From: Paracoccaceae bacterium
GTDB taxonomy: Bacteria; Pseudomonadota; Alphaproteobacteria; Rhodobacterales; Rhodobacteraceae
Assembly (NCBI GenBank): GCA_020637675.1
Contig: JACKKD010000003.1
Span: 496,001 to 560,000, forward strand
Direction: 5' to 3'
DNA: 64,000 bases
In this document: piece by piece, positions 17,382 through 24,812 of the stretch
Position numbering within the stretch: the first letter of the stretch is position 1
Layout of the letters: each line of letters starts with the position of its first letter
Program-made: the position numbers and the translations under genes
Notes under the pieces: model-generated
Databases searched by the model: none
Seen by the model: the letters and a program-made list of their open reading frames with translations, nothing else
What the model was told of the DNA's origin: nothing

Positions 17382-18269
17382 ATGCGACTCGAATGGTTGG
17401 AAGACATCCTCGCCATCGCGGAAACCGGTTCGTTCAGCGGCGCGGCAGAGCGGCGGCGGCTTACCCAGTCGGCCTTCTCGCGCCGCATCCAGCAGATCGA
17501 AACTTACATCGGCGTCGAGTTATTCGATCGCGCGCACAAGCCGATCCGGATGCAGCCCACGACACTCGCGCAGAACGAGCAGATCGTTCAGCTTACCCTC
17601 GGCCTGCGGCAACTGATTGCCGACCTGCGGCGCGGTGAGCGTCTTTCAAGCAACAAAGTGGTGCTGGCCTGCCAGCACTCGCTCACCACCGTCCGCCTGC
17701 CGGACCTGCTGCACCAGATGTCCGAACCGGCGAACGGCATCCACATCCGCCTGCGCTCGGCCAACCTGGATGAATGCACGGGGCTGCTTCTGTCGCGTCA
17801 AGCCGACATTGCCATCGTGTTCCGCCTGCCCAACGAGGCGGGCGATCTGATCGACGATTTCATCGAGGTCATTGCCATCGGTTCGGATCGCTTCCTGCCC
17901 GTGTTCAATACCGCTCTGGCGTCGGCCGCCGAAGGCGGGCTGCACGAGATCCCCTATATCGCTTACCCCTCCGACGTGTTTTTCGGCACCGTCATGGAGC
18001 GGCGGATCCTGCCGCATCTCGACCCCGAGGTTCACTTCATCCCCAAGGTCGAAACCGCGCTGACCCTTGCGGCGGTTGAAATGGCCGTGGCGGGCGTGGG
18101 CGTCGCCTGGGTGCCCGCCTCGCTTGCGCAGGAGCGGATCGCTTCGGGCCGGTTGGTCGATCTCTCCTCCGCGCTTCCCGCCTGCGATCTGGACATCAGC
18201 GCCATGCGTCTGGAAGCCAGCGCCTCGCAAGCGGCAGCGCTGTTCTGGGCGCAGCTTCTGGACTTTTGA
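17382..18269 (+). CDS. LysR-family regulator of the sulfonate operon (CuyR-like)
   Basis: The ATG at 17382, seven bases after AGGAGG, gives 295 residues. The N-terminal helix-turn-helix spans about residues 1-60 (LEDILAIAETGSFSGAAERR, then QSAFSRRIQQIE). A standard LysR effector-binding domain follows. LysR genes divergent from cuyA have been called cuyR. The substrate or an intermediate such as cysteate is the likely co-inducer. Assignment to this operon rests on the divergent arrangement. Confidence 0.82.
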   Translation: MRLEWLEDILAIAETGSFSGAAERRRLTQSAFSRRIQQIETYIGVELFDRAHKPIRMQPTTLAQNEQIVQLTLGLRQLIADLRRGERLSSNKVVLACQHSLTTVRLPDLLHQMSEPANGIHIRLRSANLDECTGLLLSRQADIAIVFRLPNEAGDLIDDFIEVIAIGSDRFLPVFNTALASAAEGGLHEIPYIAYPSDVFFGTVMERRILPHLDPEVHFIPKVETALTLAAVEMAVAGVGVAWVPASLAQERIASGRLVDLSSALPACDLDISAMRLEASASQAAALFWAQLLDF

Positions 18270-18553
18270 AGGTTGTTGCCGCAGAGGCGCACGCAGGAAA
18301 GCGCCCTGGCTCCGGCTTCGTGGGCCTGTGTGCGGCGACCCGCGCGTGCGTCGTCTCGGCGGGCCGGCGTGAGGTGGCGGATCACATCACGACAGTTGCA
18401 GCCAGCGGATGGGATGGGCGGAAAAGCCGTGGCATCAACGGCGGCGCAAGAGTCGGCCATGGTGGCGGCGGGATGAGCACGGTTTCGCCAGCGGCTACAC
18501 GATTGCTAACCTGACACGCCGTCCGGCGGGCGACAGCACCCGCCACCGTGCCC
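18270..18553. other. Gap between LysR gene and rsgA; possible terminator hairpin
   Basis: No convincing gene is seen in these 284 bp between convergent genes. GGCGGG (18525-18530) and CCCGCC (18539-18544) can form a 6-bp stem with an 8-base loop just after the rsgA stop. There is no T-run, so terminator function is uncertain. Confidence 0.4.
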
Positions 18554-19588
18554 TCAGCGCCCCTTGATCCGCTTTGCCGCCTTCACCCGCTTCGCCAGCG
18601 CCTTGCCCTTGCGACGGCGGTCGAGCGCCTGAGCGCTATGCCCGGCGTCCTCCGCACGGAGTTTCTTCCAGCGCTCCACCCGGGCGGCGTCCACCGCGCC
18701 GGCGACGACCGCCGCCTGAACGGCGCAGCCGGGTTCGGGCCCATGCGAGCAGTCGCGGAAGCGGCACTGGCCGGCGAGCGCGGAAATCTCGGCGAAGGCC
18801 TCGTCGATGCCTTCGGCCATGTCGGTGAGGCGAAGTTCCCGCATGCCCGGCGTGTCGATCAGCCAGCCGCCGCCGAGGATTTGGTGCATCTCGCGCGCGG
18901 TCGTCGTGTGGCGGCCGCGCATCTGGTCGGCGCTGATCTCGCCGGTGTCGAGGTCAAGGCCGGTCAGCGCCGAGGCGAGCGTGGATTTGCCGACGCCGGA
19001 CATGCCGAGGAAGGCCACGGTCTGGCCCGGCCCGCACCAGGGTTTCAGCGCCTCCGCCGCATCGGGTGCCCTGGCGTTCAGCGCCACGGTAGGGATCGTC
19101 GGGCCGATGGCGCGAAGGCGGGCGACGTAGGCCTCGGGCCCGTCGCTGCAGTCCGTCTTGGTCAGGACGAAGACCGGGGGCACGCCCCCAGCGTGCGCGA
19201 GCGCGACGTAGCGTTCGAGCCGCGCCTCGTTGAACTCCTCGGTGCAGGAGGTGGTGAGGAAGACCGTGTCGACGTTGGCCACGATGAGCTGTTCGCGGGC
19301 TTCCTCCCCGGCCGCACGGCGAAAGATGCGGGAGCGGCGGTCGAGAAGCCGCGCCACCCGGCCCGTGTCGGGGTCGGCGAGCACCCAGTCGCCCACGGCG
19401 ACATCGCCCGCCGGAAGGTCTGGGGGCAGGGCCAGTTCGGCCGCGCCATTGGCCGTCAGAGTGGCAAGGCGGGCGCGGTGGACGCCGGTGACGCGCGCGG
19501 GGACGAGCGCTTCCCGCTCGGCCGCGCCGAGAAGGTGGTCGAAGTCGTCAGACCAGCCGAGGCTGGCAAGGGTGGGGTTGGGGGTCAA
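18554..19588 (-). CDS. rsgA: Small ribosomal subunit biogenesis GTPase RsgA
   Basis: The 344-residue protein shows the circularly permuted GTPase order of RsgA. An N-terminal OB-fold (DVAVGDWVLADPDTG) comes first, then G4 (VLTKTD), then G1 (FLGMSGVGKSTLASAL), switch region GRHTTTARE and G3 (DTPGMRE). A C-terminal zinc site follows, with Cys in GQCRFRDCSHGPEPGC. RsgA checks and matures the decoding centre of the 30S subunit. It is a housekeeping gene and appears single in transcription. It lies just outside the proposed ffs-anchored island. Confidence 0.93.
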   Translation of the reverse strand: MTPNPTLASLGWSDDFDHLLGAAEREALVPARVTGVHRARLATLTANGAAELALPPDLPAGDVAVGDWVLADPDTGRVARLLDRRSRIFRRAAGEEAREQLIVANVDTVFLTTSCTEEFNEARLERYVALAHAGGVPPVFVLTKTDCSDGPEAYVARLRAIGPTIPTVALNARAPDAAEALKPWCGPGQTVAFLGMSGVGKSTLASALTGLDLDTGEISADQMRGRHTTTAREMHQILGGGWLIDTPGMRELRLTDMAEGIDEAFAEISALAGQCRFRDCSHGPEPGCAVQAAVVAGAVDAARVERWKKLRAEDAGHSAQALDRRRKGKALAKRVKAAKRIKGR

Positions 19589-19743
19589 GGATCTGTCCTT
19601 TGGTCAAGCCGATACCGTCTCCCGGCAGCCTTGGCCGCGGGCGGGTGATGTCGGGACGGGCGGGACAGGTCTGAGGTCTCAGCGAGCCCCGGCCCGGAGG
19701 ATAACAAGCTCTGCCATGTTCAACTCCTTCGCCGGGATGCGAT

Positions 19744-19757
19744 GTGAGAGGCTGGAC
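19744..19757 (+). repeat. 14-bp direct repeat of the ffs 3-prime end (candidate att site)
   Basis: GTGAGAGGCTGGAC is identical, in the same orientation, to 30102-30115, which is the last 14 bases of the minus-strand ffs RNA gene. Integration at the 3-prime end of an RNA gene duplicates exactly such a segment. The copy also forms part of a small hairpin (CTGGA, GAAG, TCCAG), so an independent origin is possible. Confidence 0.45.
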
Positions 19758-20030
19758 TTCTCCAGTCTACATAAAACCCTTTAAGCTTCAATGCCTTGCG
19801 CGTGGCTTGCTTGACCGCCCTATTGCGCGAACTTTTGTGCCGATTGTGGCATCGAAAACTTCGAGAACGATATCATCCTGATGCGCGACGCGCAAGTTGG
19901 TCGGTTTCGCGGTGTATTGACACGGTGTGAGTTTGCCAGCGGGACGCAGGATCCTGTCGACCCATCGGCCAAGACTCTTTGCGTTCGCCTGGCTACGCAC
20001 TGCTATGGCCTCCGGACGGGTGCCTAAGTG

Positions 20031-20096
20031 TCACTGGCGGGCGCGCGACATCGCCGAAGGGTCAACGGCCAAGAAGACGCTTGCGGCCGCCAGTGA
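20031..20096. repeat. Spaced 10-bp inverted repeat upstream of the XRE-type pseudogene
   Basis: TCACTGGCGG (20031-20040) and CCGCCAGTGA (20087-20096) are perfect inverted repeats separated by 46 bp. They lie 80-150 bp upstream of the XRE-type gene and could be an old operator or the ends of a tiny inserted unit. No function can be assigned. Confidence 0.4.
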
Positions 20097-20177
20097 GTTC
20101 CCACGACGTTCCCGTCAGGCCGTCGCTTTGGCTCACGTAGTCAGAACGTTCTGCGAGCAACGACGAAGGTGACGACA

Positions 20178-20579
20178 ATGGCGAGATGGCCCCACGAAGA
20201 CTCCCCGCTGGCAAAATACCTCGAGAAGCGCGTTCTCGAACTCCGACCGCACAAGACCCAAGCCGAGTGTGCCGAGCAAGCCGGCTTCATCAATCCCAAC
20301 ATGATCGCGATGCTGAAGAGCGGCGCGACGAAACTGCCGCTAGACCGCATTCCGAGCCTCGCCGCCGCCTTGTAGTGCGATCCCCGGTTGCTCGTCGGCC
20401 TGGCCCTCGATCAACCCGGAGGCGACACCAAGGTGCGTGCGATCAAAGACACCTTTGGCGTCGTGGTCACAAGGAACGGGGCCGCCTGGATCAACGAGAT
20501 CCGCGACGCCTCCGGCCACACGGATCCGAGCCTGACGTCGCGTGGCAGATCCGCCATCCGGGGAATCTTCCGGAAATGA
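20178..20579 (+). pseudogene. XRE-like helix-turn-helix gene interrupted by an in-frame amber codon
   Basis: Reading from the ATG at 20178 (GAAGG at 20165-20169) gives KYLEKRVLELRPHKTQAECA, then FINPNMIAMLKSGATKLPLD and PSLAAAL, a helix-turn-helix of the Cro/CI type. A TAG then falls at 20373-20375. The same frame continues without a break (CDPRLLVGLALDQPGGD and beyond, with DTFGVVVTRNGAAWINEIRD) to a stop at 20579. The join reads naturally as AAL-x-CDPRLL, so a single base change (for example GAG or CAG to TAG) probably killed a 133-residue protein. It lies at the left end of the suspected island, where such regulators are common. Confidence 0.65.
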
Positions 20580-21133
20580 CCTTCCGTGGACAGGATTGCG
20601 GGTGTCCCGACGGACAACACCTGAACGACCACACCGCGAACGAGCGTGGCTGGATCGAGTTCATACGACTGTTATCGAGCGGCCGGGACTCCGCACCGAG
20701 GCTGCGGGACGTTCAACTGCTCAGGCGGCTGTTGCAGAGACACGGCCGAAGATGAATGCCTCGGGTCGAGCGTCGACTGTGATCCTGCGAAAATTCCTCA
20801 CATTCCTGCCTCCCGCCAAGTCGTGATCCAGCGACGGCTGATCGCTCTTGCTCGTGGCGATGCGTTGAGAGGGACCGTGGTTACTGCGTTTCGACATGTT
20901 CTGATCTAAGTTCGCCCATGGATACCATCAAACGTCAGATGGTAGCTCGGGTTAGTGTCCGATCTTGGGGGGGCAGTTCCGGGCGGGATCCACGCCACCA
21001 TCCAAGCGAAGGCGGGCTGTGACCCGCCCTAATTCCCCACTCGCTGGTCCTTGAGCGCCCTTTGTCCCGCCAGCTTCGTCCGCGCCTGGGCCTCCCCTCC
21101 GCCGCCTCCCGTCCGGCGACTACCCCGGGGCCG
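20580..21133. other. 554-bp region without a recognisable gene
   Basis: No coding sequence is supported. Two small dyads are visible: TACCATC (20923-20929) with GATGGTA (20938-20944), and GGCGGG (21011-21016) with CCCGCC (21023-21028). The latter may help terminate the minus-strand hydrolase transcript. The G-run near 20967 and its surroundings recall an insertion-sequence end, but I cannot place it. Confidence 0.4.
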
Positions 21134-22024
21134 TCACAGCCCGTCGACGAAACGCGTCACCGCCGCGACGATGATCGTGGCAATTCCGCCTTCCAGGTCG
21201 TGGCCCATTCCGGCGACCTCGATCATCTCCGAGCCCGTAATGCGGGCGGCGATGTCGCGGCCGTGCGCGAGCGGCAGCAGCGTGTCTTCTGTGCCGTGGA
21301 TGACCAGCGCAGGCACCTCGATCTCGCCGAGCCGGGCAAAGCGGCGACCGCGCCCGGCGAGCACGGCGGCATATTGCCTCGTGACCCCTTCGGGGCAGTG
21401 GCAGCGATCATAGGCGCGGCCGATCAGCGCGCGTCTTTCCTCATCGTCGAATGGAAAGCCCGGGCTGCCCCAGATGCGATCGCCGCGCAGCGTATGGGCG
21501 ATGACGGAGGCGCGGTCGGAGGGGTCGTCGGGCTCTGCCAGCAGCATCGCCTCGGCCTCGGGCGTGGCGGGCGGCAGGCCGGGCGCGCCGGAGGACGACA
21601 TGACGATGATTGCGCTGAGCAGCCGGCCGGGATGGTCGAGCGCCATCTGCTGCACGATCATCCCGCCCATCGAGATGCCGAGGACATGCGCGGCGGCGAT
21701 TCCCAGCGCGTCAAGCACGCCGATCCCGTCGGCGGCCATGTCCTCGATCCGATAGGGCGCCGACACCGGCTGCCCGGCGGCGAGCTTCGCCTGCATCGCC
21801 GCGATATCGGGGCGGCCGGCGGCGCCGAACTTCTGCGACAGGCCGGCATCGCGGTTGTCGTGGGTTATGACGTGGAAGCCGTTGCGCACGAAACCGTCGA
21901 TCAGCGCGGCGGGCCAGTGGATGAGCTGCGAGCCGAGGCCGCGAACGAGAAGAAGCGGCACGGCAGACGGCGGCCCGTGCCGTTCGACCTCGATCGTGAT
22001 GCCGTTGGCGGTGATGGCGGTCAT
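21134..22024 (-). CDS. Alpha/beta-fold hydrolase
   Basis: Starting at the ATG at 22024 the protein has 296 residues; the longer frame to 22099 adds an arginine-rich stretch unlike the family. The nucleophile elbow is HVLGISMGGMIVQQ, the acid is in HGTEDTLLP, and the His is in AGMGHDLEGG. Relatives cleave esters or carbon-carbon bonds of small aromatic or aliphatic metabolites. It is transcribed in the same direction as the adjacent LysR gene and opposite to the binding-protein/acyl-CoA synthetase genes, with which it probably shares a pathway. Confidence 0.78.
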   Translation of the reverse strand: MTAITANGITIEVERHGPPSAVPLLLVRGLGSQLIHWPAALIDGFVRNGFHVITHDNRDAGLSQKFGAAGRPDIAAMQAKLAAGQPVSAPYRIEDMAADGIGVLDALGIAAAHVLGISMGGMIVQQMALDHPGRLLSAIIVMSSSGAPGLPPATPEAEAMLLAEPDDPSDRASVIAHTLRGDRIWGSPGFPFDDEERRALIGRAYDRCHCPEGVTRQYAAVLAGRGRRFARLGEIEVPALVIHGTEDTLLPLAHGRDIAARITGSEMIEVAGMGHDLEGGIATIIVAAVTRFVDGL

Positions 22025-22108
22025 GCGAATGCCCCTTGCTGGCTGGCGCCGGGACGCGCCCCGGTGCGCGATATTGCCCGCAACCGGGCGTGCCGCCAAG
22101 ACGCGGCA

Positions 22109-23002
22109 TCACACCGCGGCGATGGCCCGGCTCAGCATCTCGCCGAACCGGATCGCGACGCGCGCATGGACCGGATGGCGTGGCGCGAACAACGCGATCT
22201 CGTAGCAGGGGGCGCGTTCGACGGGCTGAACGACCGCGCCGAAGCGGCGCCGGAAATACCGGGCCGTGAACGGATCGGCCAACGCGATGCCCACGCCTTC
22301 CATCGCCATCTGCGCCGCCGTCTGCGATCCGAACGCATCCATCCGGGCCGATTGGCGAATGACGGTGCGCAGGTCGGGGTCAGAACAGATGGCAAGGAAA
22401 TAGGGGATGCTCGGCACGATCAGCGGCAGGGTGGCGAGCGTGGCGAGGTCTATCGGACCGGTGCAGCCGCCGATCAGTCCGGTGCCAGGGGCAGCCATCG
22501 CCACATAGGGCAACCGCCGGCGTGCGACGGTGTCGATGTCGCCGGTATCGAGGATGGGGCTGGCCAGCCCGAGGTCGAACCGGCGGGCGCGGACCCAGTG
22601 GATGATCCGCTCGGACTCCCGCGGCTCCACCGTGAACGACAGATCGCCGTGGTGCCCTTGCCATTCGGCCAGCGCCTGCGGCACGATCTCCAGCAGCATC
22701 GCCGGAAGCGCGCCGATCGACAGGTGGGCGTTGCGGAACTGGCCGATCTCCTCGGCTACGCGGGAGATCGCGCCGAGGCCCTGGAAGGACCGTTCGACCT
22801 CGCCATAGAGGATTTCGGCCTCCGCTGTCGGCGTCACGCCGCGGCTGCGCCTGAGAAACAGCGGATAACCGAGTTTCCGCTCCATGTTGACGATGAGGCG
22901 CGTCACGTTGGGCTGCGATGTGTTGAGAAGCCGCGCGGCCGCGGAGAAGGAGCCGCTGGTCATGGCGACGCGAAAAGCCTCGATCTCGCGCAGGCCCAGC
23001 AT
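22109..23002 (-). CDS. LysR-family transcriptional regulator
   Basis: The ATG at 23002 gives 297 residues with a standard N-terminal helix-turn-helix (IEAFRVAMTSGSFSAAARLL, then TSQPNVTRLI). An effector domain follows. It diverges from the binding-protein gene at 23132 (130-bp gap), so it is the likely regulator of the 23.1-27.8 kb operon. An older start at 23062 would extend into that promoter and is not preferred. Nothing visible fixes its ligand. Confidence 0.82.
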   Translation of the reverse strand: MLGLREIEAFRVAMTSGSFSAAARLLNTSQPNVTRLIVNMERKLGYPLFLRRSRGVTPTAEAEILYGEVERSFQGLGAISRVAEEIGQFRNAHLSIGALPAMLLEIVPQALAEWQGHHGDLSFTVEPRESERIIHWVRARRFDLGLASPILDTGDIDTVARRRLPYVAMAAPGTGLIGGCTGPIDLATLATLPLIVPSIPYFLAICSDPDLRTVIRQSARMDAFGSQTAAQMAMEGVGIALADPFTARYFRRRFGAVVQPVERAPCYEIALFAPRHPVHARVAIRFGEMLSRAIAAV

Positions 23003-23131
23003 TGCCCATCCATATCCCCGACGTATATCATGGATGAAACCTCGTATTTGTGGGAATGGCAAGCTTGTGCTCTGCTCGACCCAACCGCCATGCCGGCGCC
23101 GGACGCACAGGGCGGAACATGGGAGGTAGAC

Positions 23132-24703
23132 ATGAAAACTGACATGTTCGGAAGTATCTCGCGGCGGCGGTTCGGCCAGTTCGCGGTGGCGGCAGGCGCG
23201 GGTGCCGTCCTTGCCTCGGCCGGGTCACTGGCCCGCGCCGCCGAGCCCAAGCGCGGCGGCCGCCTGCGGATCGGCGCCGCAGGCGCGAACGCCTCGGAAA
23301 GCTGGGATCCGGCGAGCTGGGGCCTCAGCGCCATCATGGGGCTGGGCGGATACGGCTGCGTCTACAACAACCTCGTCGAGATCGCGCCCGACGGGACGCT
23401 GACGCCCGAACTCGCCGAAAGCGTCGAGCCGGCGGACGGCGGCAAGGTGTGGCGGTTCAAGATCCGTCAGGGCGTCACCTTCTCGAACGGTCGGACCCTT
23501 GCGCCGGCCGATGTCGTCGCATCGCTCGATCACCATCGCGGAGAAGAATCGAAATCGGCGGCCAAGCCGATCGTTTCGGCGATCACCGACATCGCCGTGG
23601 AAGGCGATACCGTCGTGGTGACGCTTGACGCGGCCAACGCCGACTTCCCCTATCTTCTCGCGGACTATCACCTCGTCATCGGCCCGGCAGGGGACGGCGG
23701 CAAGGTCGACTGGGAACAGCGGATCGGCACCGGCGGTTACACGGTTGCCGAATACGCCGTGGGAGCGCGGGCGCTCCTGGCACGGCGGGCGGACTACTGG
23801 AAAAGCAATGCTGCCTGGTTCGACGAGGTCGAGATCATCGCGATCGACGATGTCGCGGCACGCATGAACGCGGTGATGACCGGCGAAGTCGACGTGATCA
23901 GCCGCGCCGACATCTCGACGGTGGGTCGCCTGCAGGGCCGGCCGGACCTGATCATCGACGAAGTCACCGGCACGCAGCACTTCACCCTGCCGATGTTCAC
24001 CGATGTCGCGCCGTTCGACAATGTCGACGTGCGCCTGGCGCTGAAACTCGCCATCAACCGCGAGGAACTGGTCCAGAAGATCCTCTTTGGCCACGGCCAG
24101 ATCGGCAACGACCACCCGATAGCGCCGGCGAACCGTTACTTCGCGGCGGACCTTCCGCAGCGGCCCTACGATCCGGAACAGGCGAAATTCCATCTGAAGA
24201 AGGCCGGGATGGAGGGCCTGACCGTCGACCTGCACGCCGCCGATGCCGCCTTCCAGGGCGCGGTCGATACGGCGATCCTCTATGCAGAACAGGCCGCCAA
24301 GGCCGGAATCACCGTTAACGTTGTGCGCGAACCGAACGATGGATACTGGTCAAACGTGTGGACGGTGAAGCCGTTCGTCACCTGCTTTTGGCAGGGTCGG
24401 CCGACCGAGGACTGGATGTTCACCCAGGTCTACGCCTCTGACGCGCCGTGGAACGACACGCACTGGAAGAACCCCGAATTCGACAAGCTGCTGCTTGCCG
24501 CCCGCGCCGAACTCGACGATGGCAAGCGGCGGCAGATCTATGTCGACATGCAGCAGCTCGTCTCGGACGATGGCGGCGTGATCGTTCCGATGTATGCCAA
24601 CTACGTGTCGGTGCGGCGCGCCGAGGTGCAGCACGGCGAGAAGATCAGTTCGATGTCCGAGCTTGACGGTTCCAAGTGCGGCGAACGCTGGTGGTTCGCC
24701 TGA
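23132..24703 (+). CDS. Tat-exported ABC transporter substrate-binding protein, family 5
   Basis: I place the start at the ATG at 23132, behind GGGAGG (23121-23126), giving 523 residues. The N-terminus carries a twin-arginine motif (SRRRFGQFAV) and a hydrophobic stretch ending in ARAAE, so it is exported folded by the Tat system. The mature part is a family-5 binding protein (GVTFSNGRTLAPADVVASLD, then GTGGYTV). No permease or ATPase gene lies nearby, so this binding protein is an orphan and must use a transporter encoded elsewhere, or the transporter was lost. It is followed by a strong hairpin and then by an acyl-CoA synthetase gene. Confidence 0.85.
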   Translation: MKTDMFGSISRRRFGQFAVAAGAGAVLASAGSLARAAEPKRGGRLRIGAAGANASESWDPASWGLSAIMGLGGYGCVYNNLVEIAPDGTLTPELAESVEPADGGKVWRFKIRQGVTFSNGRTLAPADVVASLDHHRGEESKSAAKPIVSAITDIAVEGDTVVVTLDAANADFPYLLADYHLVIGPAGDGGKVDWEQRIGTGGYTVAEYAVGARALLARRADYWKSNAAWFDEVEIIAIDDVAARMNAVMTGEVDVISRADISTVGRLQGRPDLIIDEVTGTQHFTLPMFTDVAPFDNVDVRLALKLAINREELVQKILFGHGQIGNDHPIAPANRYFAADLPQRPYDPEQAKFHLKKAGMEGLTVDLHAADAAFQGAVDTAILYAEQAAKAGITVNVVREPNDGYWSNVWTVKPFVTCFWQGRPTEDWMFTQVYASDAPWNDTHWKNPEFDKLLLAARAELDDGKRRQIYVDMQQLVSDDGGVIVPMYANYVSVRRAEVQHGEKISSMSELDGSKCGERWWFA

Positions 24704-24713
24704 TGCATGACGC

Positions 24714-24741
24714 CGCGGTCCGGCGACGGTGCCGGACCGCG
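24714..24741 (+). promoter_or_regulatory. Intercistronic hairpin after the orphan binding-protein gene
   Basis: CGCGGTCCGGC (24714-24724) and GCCGGACCGCG (24731-24741) form a perfect 11-bp stem with a 6-base loop, 11 bp after the stop codon. A second stem, GCCGGC-CTTC-GCCGGC, lies at 24766-24781. No T-run follows either. They may partly terminate transcription or protect the binding-protein message. Confidence 0.6.
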
Positions 24742-24812
24742 CGTTCCTGATAACAGGCACCCCGGGCCGGCCTTCGCCGGCGGGGGCGGCATTGCCCGGA
24801 GGCCGCAGGGTC

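Larger units (their letters stand above)
19589..20177. other. 589-bp region without a recognisable gene
   Basis: I see no supported coding sequence here. A 70-codon frame on the minus strand (19788-20000) is unrecognised and lacks a good start context. The region holds a 14-bp copy of the ffs 3-prime end (19744-19757) and a spaced inverted repeat (20031-20096). It appears to be the left boundary of the accessory segment. Confidence 0.5.

Noticed and set aside
18266..18514. 82-codon frame after the LysR gene
   Set aside because: No ribosome site, no family resemblance and composition like random high-GC DNA.
19788..20000. 70-codon frame on the minus strand
   Set aside because: No recognisable family, no good ribosome site, and it lies in a stretch that otherwise looks non-coding.
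20950..20985. Possible insertion-sequence end around a G-run
   Set aside because: It looks somewhat like known IS termini, but no transposase, no matching opposite end and no target duplication were found.
21062..23131. Upstream part of a 1213-codon open frame ending at 24703
   Set aside because: The first 690 codons lie antisense to the hydrolase and LysR genes and have no domain; only the part from 23132 is a real protein.
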